Origin: Dysidea avara
Taxonomy: Eukaryota; Porifera; Demospongiae; Dictyoceratida; Dysideidae
Direction of reading: 5' to 3'
Assembly (NCBI RefSeq): GCF_963678975.1
Contig: NC_089280.1
Location: forward strand, 2,369,001 to 2,433,000
Length of the DNA stretch: 64,000 bases
Shown here piece by piece: positions 19,378 through 25,847 of the stretch (within the stretch, counting starts at the first letter, position 1; every line of letters begins with the position of its first letter). The notes beneath the pieces are model-generated. The model did no database searches, had not been told where the DNA came from, and worked only from the letters and a program-made list of their open reading frames with translations. A program made the position numbers and the translations under genes.

Positions 19378-22156
19378 CAATAGACCCCCACCCAGCTTTA
19401 AATAGTAAGGAGAGTTGTTGATAAGGCAAATTGAAGCTGTAGCTACTAGAGTGGAGCTGCGAGAAACCCGGAGTGTTACAAATGATACAAATATTATGAA
19501 TTATATCAAGAGTTCATAATATATATATACTAAGTGTCCTACTCTCTCATATACCCCTATGGAAGGACGTATCATGAAGTTATGACGTAGCACTTCTGAG
19601 TTAGCCCGCTTTTCTTTGTATAATTAATGATGTTAGTTGAACAATGTATCGGTTGAGCGCTTGCATAACAACGTCACTAGCAACCAAATTAACTCCAGCT
19701 CTAAGCGTTTCTCACCAAACTATAATCATTCCTTGATGGGTTAAGACCGCTTCGTAGGCATTTCTTGCTAGGCCATTCACGAATACAGCTATCCTGAGCG
19801 TCGCGAGTGTGAAATGGTGCTAATGATTCTTGCACTTTTACAGCTGCTCGTACGTCACAAACCACCACATCTTGTCATTACATCATAACTTCACAATACG
19901 CCCTTCTACAGGGGTGTGTCTGGTATCACCAAGGCGATCAACTTTTCCATATATGGTATTTGTCACTTGTAGCAACTGACATGGTCAGAACAAATGGATG
20001 ATTTGGGTAGTCCCGACACACCCCCCAGTGATGGGGTGTTTACACTTCCTAGTAGCATACAACGATCATCAACATCAAGGGAACAATCAAAATCATCATC
20101 AAAATCAAAGAGGTACATATATGTGTAATAGTAAAGTATGGATATTATTGCCCTCAGACCCCCTCAGTGTATTCATGTAGTTACTAGCACTGGGTGGTAT
20201 ACCAGTTACTGTGAATATTAAACACAAATAATACCAGTTTCATTTATTGTGGAATACTGGATACCGTTAGTGAGGGGAAGGTGGTGGATTATTCTCATCA
20301 GTCGCCTCGATGAATATAAGCATACAAGTTGCTTAATTGAAACTGCTGCCTTGGTAACACCTGTCTTGATGGTTAGGTTTTAATTTAACCACTTTGTGAG
20401 GTGAATATTTCTATTCTCTAATACAACAGTCAGTTAGTTTCATCATTGGGTACAATTTCTGGGGAAGTATACCCTCCAAACACTGCACTGTAAATTGTAA
20501 TAATTTATCAAATATTGGGTCAGTAATTGTTAGAGACTAATTATTAGCATTATTGCCATAATCAGAAAATTTTTTTATTGGGCTACATTACTAGCTGTGG
20601 AAGCTGCAATACTGCTAGAGGGCTATAATATGCTTTGAAGTTTGGTTGTTAATGAGGTATTTAAAATCCAATAGATACCCACAAGTACTTATCTAAACTG
20701 GTTAGATACCAGTGATAAAATTTTTTTGTCGTGCTTTGCCGGATTGTGGTCACAGCAGCTATCAAAAATCGATCATAAAGATGATCATATTCATCTAGGA
20801 AGCCTACCAGTGAGTTATTTTAGCTCTAAATTTGACCAAGAAGCCACCATTACTGACAGAGACCAAAGTGCACACATCCTAGTACAATAATCCCCAAGGG
20901 AAAAGATTATTATACCGTATTCATCTGTATTAGGGCTCAAATAAACACTTGGTGCTAAATGAAGGCCAGGGGGTGCTACCTTAATACAAGGGATAGAATG
21001 AGATTACAATAGCTTAATTTGTAGAACAAGACTTACTACAACTAGTGAAACCATGACTGGTCAAAAGTATGTCAACACTGCTGCTACAAGGTTTTTCAGC
21101 TGGTTCACGAGTTGATTAAAATAAATAACCTGAAGTAAATGCCTGGGCGTCTATACCGATAAACATGATAAATACCGTAACTTACTATTTGGTTTATATG
21201 TTTCTCATTCTTCAACTAATGACGTTACCATTTTAATACCTGTATACTCTAACACTAAGTCACTAACTATAGTATAACAGTATCAACATACAGTCAAGTT
21301 CTGTCAGTTCACAAACTAGTCAAATGGTTTCAATTTAAAAGCTATAATTACTTGGGCTCTTCTGGTATGTTGTCATAAAAGGTATTGTTATTCAATTGTT
21401 GTTAGTCTTCCACTCATTCTCCCCATTCACTGTCATTTCTTGTATACCACTAGTGTGGTTTTTGACTCATTTACTCTACTTAACAGCAGTCACAAGGCCA
21501 GTCCAGCTACTCTGAGGAAGGTCAGCTCACATAGCAAGAGACAACTACTACGAAGGCAACACTCTGGTGAAAAGCCCAAGAAGCAGAGATCCTCACAAAA
21601 TAAGGTAACAAATGAAGACAGTGGTATCCTCTTGTCTACTGAGGATTGGGAGGAGATTGAACCATCAGGAGGAGGAGGAGGACTGGGTGGTGATAGTCAG
21701 ATGGTGAGTGTGACTGTAAAATGGGTGGGGCTGGTCCATTCTCTTATTTTAGCTATTGATTAAGGGATTCTCTTCTACTACTAGCAGGGAAGAAGTGAGG
21801 CAGCTGTTAGAACAACATGGTGTGGTGAAGGAGATAGTCATAGAACATGGAAGAGTTTGGGCTGTAAGTTGTACAAGTAGTAGTTGTTAACTTTAATTTG
21901 ATTGGCTGGTATAGACAATGAACAAAGCAGGAGCTAAGATGGTAGAACAAAAACTCACTAAACACATAATCCCGGGCGGTGACTCTAGAGGACTACTAAT
22001 ACAGCAGGTATGTGATATGTGAAGTTGTATGATCTTCATATCACATTCTATCAGACAACACCGGACAAGTGGAAACTACGTGAGTAGTGACATGTGACAA
22101 TCACATGATATGATGTCACGCCTCCTCTAGGGTATAAAGGACACACCAAATATTAA
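531..22156 (+). CDS. Tudor-domain protein with coiled coil, two extended Tudor modules and C-terminal RRM-like domain
   Basis: Gene-level model of 23 exons joined by eye, about 950 codons, 5' end open. Exons: 531-603, 652-768, 798-875, 934-1078, 1124-1238, 1284-1413, 1662-1757, 1813-1863, 3175-3237, 3457-3525, 3576-4311, 4358-4475, 6742-6880, 6941-7036, 7088-7138, 7193-7252, 19124-19234, 19973-20112, 21490-21703, 21753-21863, 21915-22007, 22055-22079, 22131-22156. Phases agree at every junction. Extended Tudor domains bind methylated arginine on Piwi proteins and act in germ granules and the piRNA pathway (family knowledge). Coiled coil plus repeated Tudor resembles RNF17/TDRD4; Tudor plus RRM resembles TDRD10; orthology is unresolved. 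The 11.9 kb intron 7253-19123 is packed with transposon remains. The join across it is the least secure step, although the exon at 19124 supplies exactly the SN-like strand expected after 7252. Confidence 0.75.
934..1863 (+). CDS. Tudor gene: first extended Tudor module
   Basis: Exons 934-1078, 1124-1238, 1284-1413, 1662-1757 and 1813-1863. The core Tudor barrel is clear: residues FCCACYSEDHHWHRAQL (exon at 1284), then VKICYIDYGNYQD (exon at 1662), carrying the hallmark YIDYGN strand. The preceding part, GMVVSKMTPHGLFWVRLGG, matches the first SN-like strand of an extended Tudor. The module continues in exons 3175-3237 and 3457-3525 beyond a 1.3 kb intron that carries a MITE and a retroelement fragment. 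Tudor barrels of this type use an aromatic cage to bind symmetric dimethyl-arginine (family knowledge). Confidence 0.85.
1994..2382. mobile_element. MITE, TA target site, perfect TIRs (family 1, copy 1)
   Basis: Ends TAGTATGTTCACGTTGAGCT and its exact reverse complement (23 bp with the following bases) flank 389 bp inside an intron of the Tudor gene. Both ends abut TA (1992-1993 and 2383-2384). There is no coding capacity. A diverged copy of the same element is at 29077-30076. TA duplication with such ends suggests a Tc1/mariner-like or PIF-like driver; the superfamily is not settled. Confidence 0.85.
2395..3035 (-). pseudogene. Retroelement fragment with LINE ORF1-like peptide
   Basis: The minus strand is open at 2546-3055 and encodes VVIYGTNESQPKTPR, then SSIQDLHRLGKFNATNP, RPLLVKFLHTFDV and KGNNIYINGKLFG. 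This resembles the ORF1-like RNA-binding protein common in non-LTR elements of sponges and cnidarians (recognised from memory of the family). No endonuclease or reverse transcriptase is present. The 3' part (2395-2660) recurs at about 60520-60790, showing it is dispersed. It sits antisense in a Tudor intron. What it does now, if anything, is unknown. Confidence 0.65.
3175..4311 (+). CDS. Tudor gene: end of first module and Ser/Thr/Asn-rich linker
   Basis: Exons 3175-3237 (with NKVVYLHIISE, the closing SN-like strand), 3457-3525 and 3576-4311. The 736-nt exon encodes a low-complexity linker rich in T, S, N, V and D, with loose internal repeats of the type TPTGVRNNVTD, about every 23-25 residues. 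It probably arose by partial tandem duplication and is likely disordered. The donor after 3237 runs directly into a (GT)n microsatellite. The 46-nt intron 4312-4357 separates this exon from the next. Confidence 0.75.
3238..3356. repeat. (TG)n microsatellite followed by 9-bp GTGTGTATC repeat
   Basis: About 27 TG dinucleotides (3238-3292), then about seven copies of a 9-bp unit (3290-3356). The array starts at the GT of the intron donor after exon 3175-3237. Open frames over it on both strands are artefacts of repeat length divisible by three. Confidence 0.95.
4358..7252 (+). CDS. Tudor gene: second extended Tudor module
   Basis: Exons 4358-4475, 6742-6880, 6941-7036, 7088-7138 and 7193-7252. 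The first encodes ETDITIVTDLKPDGTFWSQ, an SN-like strand. An apparent TAA after it is removed by splicing at CCA|GTAAGT (donor 4476), which restores the frame into SLCAELKSNHQ. The core has DNDWYRGRVEEL and then FLVRYLDYGNAEVV, the canonical Tudor signature. The acceptor at 6940 (ACAG) rather than the AG a few bases later keeps this frame. The module is completed by exon 19124-19234, 11.9 kb downstream. Intron 4476-6741 carries a piggyBac-like and a hAT-like MITE. Confidence 0.82.
4994..5291. mobile_element. piggyBac-like MITE (TTAA target site)
   Basis: CCCTTAAACC at 4994-5003 and GGTTTAAGGG at 5282-5291 are perfect inverted ends. Each is flanked by TTAA (4990-4993, 5292-5295). TTAA duplication with CCCTT ends is the piggyBac hallmark (family knowledge). 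The element has no transposase. A partial relative (ACTCTTAAACCC, then GGGAAATGCATGTTTAC) lies at about 33360-33420. Confidence 0.85.
5458..5856. mobile_element. hAT-like MITE, 8-bp TSD CTCTTTAT
   Basis: Left end TAGAGCTCGGCGGTAT and right end, read inward, TAGTGCTCTGCGATAT form imperfect TIRs. CTCTTTAT is duplicated at 5450-5457 and 5857-5864. The interior is rich in GATATATCG-like words. An 8-bp TSD and TAGNGCTCNGCGNTAT ends are typical of hAT elements. It lies in the Tudor intron 4476-6741. Confidence 0.85.
5865..6741. other. Rest of Tudor intron, with possible hAT end and dispersed motifs
   Basis: No exon was seen. GGGCTGGGCGATGTC at 6384-6398 and the GATATTATCGTGATT stretch at 6473-6487 resemble degenerate hAT ends. 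Copies of the dispersed motif lie at 6569-6589 and 6590-6610. A short (CACA)n run is at 6659-6690. Confidence 0.45.
7280..7539. repeat. Fold-back element (AGTAGGGA family), copy a
   Basis: A 260-bp near-perfect palindrome begins ACAAGTGCAAGAAAAATTAG and ends with the reverse complement. It includes AGTAGGGACTGCAG, AATAAAAAGCACTGAAACAAG-like and ATCCCTACTTTAACC segments in both arms. Related fold-backs are at 17545-17720, 27062-27205, 27785-27975 and 39079-39345. It is non-coding and would form a long hairpin if transcribed. Confidence 0.85.
7620..8020 (-). repeat. Fragment of the AAACCAGGCGC repeat family, reverse orientation
   Basis: The segment (ACAAACCGCTTTAAACAACA, then CTCTCAACAAAGCCTCAGGG, then AAAGAAACCACCTTCAAGC) aligns with 38560-38880 and, reversed, with 18100-18440. 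Small open frames here (7707-7937, 7919-8179) are not conserved as protein between copies, so they are not called genes. Confidence 0.7.
8545..8617. mobile_element. 73-bp MITE, TAGTCTCGT ends, 8-9-bp TSD
   Basis: Ends TAGTCTCGTCCCAAGCC and, inverted, TAGTCTTGTCCCCAGCC flank a core hairpin GCTCGATC...GATCGAGC. GAAATTAC is duplicated at 8536-8543 and 8618-8625; the ninth base differs. The ends match those of 26526-26987, which has a clean 9-bp TSD, so this is an extremely short member of the same family. A 9-bp TSD hints at a Mutator-like driver (inference). Confidence 0.75.
8712..9814 (+). pseudogene. OB-fold / RPA70-like single-strand DNA-binding protein, frameshifted
   Basis: Two frames overlap: 8712-9587 (291 codons) and 9584-9814. 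The first begins MDVIMDSKDVEV (8712, or ATG at 8724). It contains two OB-like segments (VHGVFVGALSPVK...YFEGQLSDGSKTVRFVSF; VAVSGKVVSMSPIEQINVK...LLADSTAVHRCVAWE) and half of a zinc ribbon, CRNCNTKI. The second half of the ribbon falls in the other frame. A tandem duplication of GTAGC (9559-9563, 9564-9568) causes the break; removing one unit would give C-x2-C in frame. Such intronless multi-copy OB-fold proteins are common in sponge and cnidarian genomes, and Helitrons are known to carry RPA-like genes. This gene runs toward the Helitron remnant from the opposite strand, so membership in that element is only possible. Confidence 0.72.
9960..10420. repeat. 81-bp minisatellite, about 5.5 copies
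   Basis: The unit alternates GGAGAGGGAGTGNCTTC...GATAGTTTTGACCTAGG with GAGAGGGGGTGGCTTCTCTC...TTGTATC. GGAGTG recurs at 10101, 10182 and 10263, fixing the period at 81 bp. As 81 is 27 codons, both strands stay open (9942-10412 plus, 9992-10438 minus). That explains the long low-complexity frames without invoking a gene. Confidence 0.9.
10513..10743. repeat. 30-bp minisatellite, about 7.5 copies
   Basis: The unit is GGAGAGGGAGTGGCTACATC plus AATTCCATAA. It shares GGAGAGGGAGTGGCT with the 81-bp array. The flanking segment (AAAGGACAATGTT...AAACCATCTTTGTCT) occurs at 10450-10520 and again at 10760-10830, so a larger unit of about 310 bp was also duplicated. Open frames on both strands are again due to a period divisible by three. 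Confidence 0.9.
11047..12702 (-). pseudogene. Helitron PIF1-type helicase domain
   Basis: The open frame is 553 codons. Motifs in order: Walker A SGTAGTGKSYL; VVAPTGVAAYNV; IINEISMVGRK, where the usual Walker B D-E is N-E; LLFGDFGQLPPV; VMLSANLWVDMGLVNGAMG; and WAVTIHKAQGLTLDKV, then FVAISGVRQLKDLLL, where the usual arginine of SRVR is glycine. The Asp-to-Asn change and the lost arginine would probably abolish ATPase activity (inference from SF1B helicases). The acceptor at 12703-12704 joins it to the exon ending at 12753. Confidence 0.88.
12753..13757 (-). pseudogene. Helitron_like_N domain and helicase-proximal exon
   Basis: The minus frame 13757-13092 encodes NEFTTEGYICCAFPVLFPTG, then RMVTIGNYFKHLMLYHGQRF and RVLHFGATLRGT, the Helitron_like_N signature. 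TGA then interrupts before QFWQKQRSRLTAMLDTLGLP...FFTLSAADLQWPELA. After DLQWPELA an intact Helitron continues into the HUH Rep nuclease. Here only about 12 codons follow before the sequence jumps to MLHVPFRSVDQLKGACE (12925), which normally lies after Rep. The Rep core is therefore deleted. The plus-strand frame 12907-13146 is a shadow. Confidence 0.82.
15241..15420 (-). promoter_or_regulatory. Duplicated 77-bp block upstream of the Helitron gene, with two GGGACTTTCC sites
   Basis: GTGTGGGACTTTCCGTGTTC followed by TTTGCGTAAACGTTT and GGAACGC occurs at 15270-15313 and 15347-15388, offset 77 bp, directly upstream of the Helitron start codon. GGGACTTTCC (15273-15282, 15350-15359) is the textbook kappaB sequence; a third, diverged start (GTGGGACTCG) is at about 15423. 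Promoter function is inference. Confidence 0.5.
15455..15605 (-). repeat. Dispersed repeat, relative of 37000-37150
   Basis: Read on the minus strand, this contains CACAAAGAAAAATCTACCC, CCTTCATGGCCATTTCAGTG and AAGCCCAAACGTGTCTTC. The same order (CCATGACGACGATG, then AAGCCCAAACAAGCTTTCAG, then ACCTGAAACGCTTTC) appears at 37050-37135 and weakly at 53140-53200. It is a SINE-like or non-autonomous family; its ends could not be fixed. Confidence 0.5.
15606..16035. other. Non-coding, short internal inverted segment
   Basis: No gene was seen. GGGATCACTGAAAAAAGC (15688-15705) and, inverted, the GCTTTTTCAGTGACCCC at 15842-15858 form an arm pair about 150 bp apart, suggesting a small palindromic repeat. 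Confidence 0.5.
16083..16640. repeat. Inverted arrays of an 18-bp AATTGAATTYGTCNNTTTGC repeat
   Basis: Five copies of (TTTGCA)ATTGAATTYGTC lie at 16083-16167. Eight copies in reverse complement (GACGAATTCAATTGCAAA) lie at 16488-16640. The arrays thus flank about 320 bp as subterminal inverted repeats. Reading frames through them (FAIEFV repeats) are repeat artefacts. A dispersed 18-bp motif copy follows at 16658-16680. Confidence 0.85.
16681..17540. other. Non-coding region with a palindromic repeat
   Basis: No exon was recognised. AAGAGCTTATGAGCCACCGAA...GGAGCATGAAACT (16942-16986) is repeated inverted as AGTTTCATGCTCTTTCGGCGGCTCATAAGCTC at 17151-17182, with outer matches to 16915 and 17205. 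It is probably a MITE of about 300 bp. Confidence 0.55.
17545..17720. repeat. Fold-back element (AGTAGGGA family), copy b
   Basis: Palindromic with centre near 17615: ATTTAGTCCCTATACCCATG and AAGTAGGGATTAAATTGTC face each other. It is followed by TTTTTAGCTATGTTCAGCCC at 17809, the same juxtaposition seen, diverged, after the fold-back at 27785-27975. Confidence 0.65.
17875..18626 (+). repeat. AAACCAGGCGC repeat element, copy A
   Basis: Starts with a strong hairpin (17875-17931: AAACCAGGCGCACG..., core CAGCCGGCC/GGCCGGCTG) and ends GCGCCTGGTTT at 18616-18626, giving terminal inverted AAACCAGGCGC. A (TG)n and CTAT-rich tract follows the hairpin. An inverted copy is at 38350-39072 and a diverged copy at 49019-49950. 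Family class is unknown; no protein is conserved between copies. Confidence 0.75.
19124..22156 (+). CDS. Tudor gene: SN-like strand, Ser-rich linker and C-terminal RRM-like domain
   Basis: Exons 19124-19234 (VELTVEHNGSVMNVND, expected SN-like strand), 19973-20112 and 21490-21703 (Ser/Lys/Gly-rich linker, with DSGILLSTEDWEEIEP), 21753-21863 and 21915-22007 (RRM-like: LLIKGFSSTTSREEV, then QHGVVKEIVIEHGRVWA, then NKAGAKMVEQKL), 22055-22079 and 22131-22156, stop at 22154-22156. The RRM order beta-alpha-beta-beta-alpha is visible, but aromatic RNP residues are weak, so RNA binding is inference. If 7252 and 19124 do not join, this is a separate RRM gene. The acceptor at 19972 is preferred to the AG at 19988 because only it keeps phase 0. 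Confidence 0.65.
19290..19380. repeat. (TG)n microsatellite
   Basis: Interrupted GTGTGT tract of about 80 bp in the Tudor intron between exons 19124-19234 and 19973-20112. Confidence 0.95.
19549..19917. repeat. Palindromic MITE-like element
   Basis: ATACCCCTATGGAAGGACGT...GAAGTTATGACG (19551-19588) is mirrored by CATCATAACTTCACAATACG...AGGGGTGT (19880-19917). Inner segments GTGGAGCTGCGAGAAACC (outside, 19452) and CCAGCTCTAAGCGTTTCTC also pair, so the true limits may be wider. CAAGAGTTCATAATATATAT at 19508-19527 recurs at 47212-47231. Confidence 0.6.
20113..21489. other. Tudor-gene intron with TACCGTATT repeat
   Basis: Non-coding. TACCGTATTCATCTGTATTA at 20911 and, inverted, TACGGTATTTATC ending near 21180 may bound a MITE of about 270 bp; TSDs were not clear. 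TACCGTATT ends also occur at 35254 and 35728. A dispersed motif copy is at 20413-20432. Confidence 0.5.
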
Positions 22157-23159
22157 CATCATGATAACAACACAATTTGTATGATTTACAGTTTATCGTC
22201 ACAATCTAATGATGTAATGGTGTGCACTATTAGGAATCTATTCCGGTGCAGCCTCCAGGAACTGTAGTGCAACTTGTATTCCGTTCAATGGGGTGACAGG
22301 ACTGACTAGCTTGTTGTCACCTGTGGGGAGGGTGGGACATAACACTCATTCTACAGATCGGTGAACTGTACCACTCTACAATTGGGTTCCTGTAATGTAG
22401 AATTACGTCCAGTTAAGTTGTCATTAAAAGGCGGGCCAGTAGTCGTACTTTAATAGAACAGTATGATCTTACATTTGTGTACTATACAGCTAAGGAGGCA
22501 TTTCTATAGTTATTCAGATATGTGTAGTATTCTGAAGAGCTACGTACCTACCTAATGTAACCTAGAATCTTGGCTTGGATCACATGACATCTATTATGCA
22601 TGGTTCTTTGAATTAAAGTGGCATAAGGATGAATGAAGTACAGAACTATACAGTAACGTACTGGTGTACATAACTTTTTATAGTGTTTAGTGGTGCAACT
22701 TGCTACTAGAAATTTGCCCCTGCTATTCAGCCATCAGTGATACAAAAAAAATCCTTAATGAGGTAAGAAAATTAATGGTGAGTGGGCAGAGATTAGGAAC
22801 TAATAGTTAAGTTATTTGACCAAACATGTGATAATGAAAATTTTAGAGCAGTCTTGAAATATCTTGTGGATGCATGGTGAGATATAACCTGCGAATTATA
22901 TTACCTGGTCTTAATGCTGTAGCTAGCTAATGCTCTTGAGTGATAGCTAGCTAGTTGGTGCATATCACAAATAATATGCAATATAGTTTAATATTTTAAA
23001 CTACTGTAGACTAGCTAAACAACCATTAGTACTCGTACTACCTAAGCCAACTGGCAGCTACATGCATAAGGTATAACTATACTTGACCACATATTATTCA
23101 CTCTTGCTAATAACAAAAAGGACCTAAATATGGGCTTCTGTCACCTCAGCAACTGGACG

Positions 23160-23400
23160 GGTGCCACAAATACACATCATGTAAGCTCCTTGTACAGGCT
23201 TTGCCTCCAGTACCTAACCGGTAAAGCAGATATATAAAAACAATAAAACAGATCTCAGACAAAGAGAAGCTCAATTTACATCTCACCCATCCCATCACTA
23301 CAAAAGAAACACTTAAGAGGATGGCCAATCTTATAAAACTGAGTGGAGCCATCACCCATTCCACCAGTGGTGGTGGTGAAACTTAAGTAATAAACAAGGC
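23160..23400 (-). pseudogene. Frameshifted fragment of a transposon-associated protein C-terminus
   Basis: On the minus strand, one frame reads TTTTGGMGDGSTQFYKI and an overlapping frame reads FIRLAILLSV...VMGWVRCKLSFSLSE. The order GGMG, FYKRLA, WxRCxLSFSL is a motif string I recognise from repetitive ORFs of cnidarian and sponge genomes. Parent element class is not certain. At least one frameshift separates the two parts. Confidence 0.5.
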
Positions 23401-23996
23401 ATTCTCTACTTCATGCATGAACTTGTTAGTATCATGTTTTTCTTCTTTCTTCCCTATCATGATGTTGATATGCAGAATGGAGAGGTTGATTTGAGGGTGC
23501 ACTGGGTTAAAAATTCTGACATCAAAGTATATATGATCTCAAATCTTTCTCCTGAAAAACCATTGGCTGCAATGTCAAGCCTTGCATTGTCATCATGGTT
23601 AGCAGTTTATATTGAAGGATCTCACCAGAAAGAAGCCAAAGGTGGAGTTCTGTGACAACAATGTTACAGACCTCAAAAAGAAGGTTGGAAGTTACATCCT
23701 GTATTTCATTATGTCTCAAAGAAGAAAACCCATGTACCCATTCAACAAGACAGAACCTGTTTTATGGTAAGAGTGACCACAAGGATGGTATAGCCAATGA
23801 TAACAAAGTGCATCATGAAAAGCAGTTTATTAAGCACAAATTAAATTGAGACTTCAGACAGCCAATTGGATGTACCCTAGCTTCTCCTGCACTGATTAAT
23901 TTATTATTATTACTGAGCAGTCAGCCCTGCTGGTGTGTTCAGATTTGCCTAAACACATAGCTAGTCCAGTTCTAAAAATGTCACTTCAATGAGATC

Positions 23997-24346
23997 CATA
24001 GGCGGCGGAAAGGGTGGGGGGCAGGGGGCTAAAGTACCCCCCCCCCCCCCCCCCCCCTCGGTCTGCTGAGGGGGGGCTTACTCAGAATGATATCACACCG
24101 AAATTATCTTTCTTGGAGTGGGGCTGAAAACCGTGATAAAGATCGAGATACTCTAATAGAGCAGTCACTCTAATAAAGTAGTCAGTGTGTAGCGAGCTAT
24201 GAAAGGATTTTTATGTAGTTTATCAGCTAGAAATGGTAGCTGGTGAGGTGGAAAGCTCTTGTCAGTTGGTTGTGACCTTTTTTTTTATAGAAATAAGTCT
24301 GGGTCAGCCCAGCCCCCCCTCATATCAACTACTTCCTCCGCCACTG
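23997..24346. mobile_element. hAT-like MITE, 8-bp TSD ATGAGATC
   Basis: Left end CATAGGCGGCGGAAAG and, inverted, right end CAGTGGCGGAGGAAG. ATGAGATC is duplicated at 23989-23996 and 24347-24354. CAGTGGCGGA ends with an 8-bp TSD are a common hAT pattern. The interior has a poly-C run (about 24038-24058) and a double copy of the dispersed motif (24147-24185). Confidence 0.85.
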
Positions 24347-24832
24347 ATGAGATCTACTGGAGGAAGTTCATCTAATAATATTGCAGTTGCTCTTGATAGT
24401 GCCTAGAACATAACTGAAACTGTATGTGGTCTATATTTTATACAGTCACCAAGTTGACTGATGTACTTGAGAGATAATCAAACCAACCAGACAATGTACT
24501 ACCACAGAGCAGGAATGCTGCTGGGATGCAAGGCAAGGAAAACACTCACAACAGCTTGGATCAGTCACTCTCAACATCACCAAGGACTGTTCGAAAAACA
24601 GATGTAGTAGGTGTACCCTTGCCATGGTGAATCATAACCGGGCACATTTGTGAAGCATCTCACAGCAACAGATTCTCAACGTTTTTGTACCAATTACATC
24701 ACGTTCGCTCACCATTAGGGGTCCGAAGCTAGGGGTTTTCGATCGACGTGATTTGGAATCTTACAATTGATTCCCTGCATGTGATCCGTCCTTAAGTAAC
24801 CGTCGCCCACCTCTCCTTGTAGAGTTCAATAC

Positions 24833-25847
24833 ATGGCTGCTAGAGTTGCCACTGACCTTACTCTCTATGATGTGAATCCCACTGGAAAGGAAATTGGTCG
24901 CGGTGCTTATGGGAGAGTGTTTGAGGTCGACTATCAAGGAACGCTGTGCGCCGCCAAGGAGGTACACTCGATCTTGTTGGAATGGTCTCAAGGTGAAGCA
25001 CTTCGTAAGATCACAACCGACTTTCTTAATGAGTGTCACATTTGGAGTACCATTCGTCACCCGTACGTCGTTCAGTTTTTAGGTAATGTATTGAACCTGT
25101 CATGTGACCACACTAGCTATTTATATAGGAGTGTACTATCCCACACGTGAACAGTACAGATTACCTGTTATGGTTATGGAAAAAATGCAACACAGCCTGA
25201 GGGGCCTGGTGGAGAACTACATTAACATACCGTTGAATGTTAAATTATCCATATTGGATGAAGTGTGCCTCGGTCTAAGGTACCTCCATAGTAGGAATCC
25301 TCCAATCGTACACCGTGACCTCACCCCAAATAACATATTACTGGGAAGTCGTCTTGAAGCTAAGATCACTGACCTGGGTGTTGCTAAAGTGATGCAGACT
25401 GACAGTAACATGACAATGACTAAAATCCCAGGAACACCAGATTTCATGCCCCCTGAATCCATTACTCAGAAGCCAGTTTATGGTCCAGCTTTGGATGTAT
25501 TTTCCTTTGGAGGGGTGGCCCTTAATGTTATTACTCAACAGTGGCCTACGCCAACTGACCGGGAACAGTTCAATAGTGTTACTGACAGATGGGAAGTGGT
25601 ATCAGAGGTGACAAGACGTCAGGGATATCTCAACATGTTTGCTGGAGGAGCTACAGACTTAGTACCACTAGTGACATCATGTTTGAGTGACAACTCCCAG
25701 AGACGTCCTTCAGTGATGCAGGTGTCCATGGAAATCAATAGGGTAAAAGATGTGTGTAGTCATCAGACTGGTCATGATGGAATGAGTCCCATTGTATGGT
25801 GGGCTGAGGTATCTAGTCAGTCATCATCTCAACATCAACAACAACAG
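24833..25847 (+). CDS. Kinase 1: kinase-domain exons
   Basis: ATG at 24833. Gly loop GRGAYGRV (residues 22-29), ATP lysine in CAAKEVH (K42), HRDLTPNN (catalytic Asp 147, Asn 152), DLG in place of DFG (165-167), PPE in place of APE, and DVFSFGG. The essential K, D, N and D are present, so activity is plausible despite DLG. The family looks tyrosine-kinase-like (TKL). It ends in a Gln-rich stretch before donor CAG|GTTTGT. The intron at 25083 falls between Leu and Gly of QFLG, a position not interrupted in kinases 2 and 3. Confidence 0.88.

Larger units (their letters stand above)
22157..24832. other. Intergenic region between Tudor and kinase genes
   Basis: Holds the 3' untranslated part of the Tudor gene, a transposon protein fragment on the minus strand at about 23160-23400 and a hAT-like MITE at 23997-24346. 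No further gene was recognised; the small frame at 23413-23655 matches nothing known to me. The kinase promoter is presumably within 24600-24832; CTTGTAG at 24818-24824 could be a 5' UTR acceptor. Confidence 0.5.
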
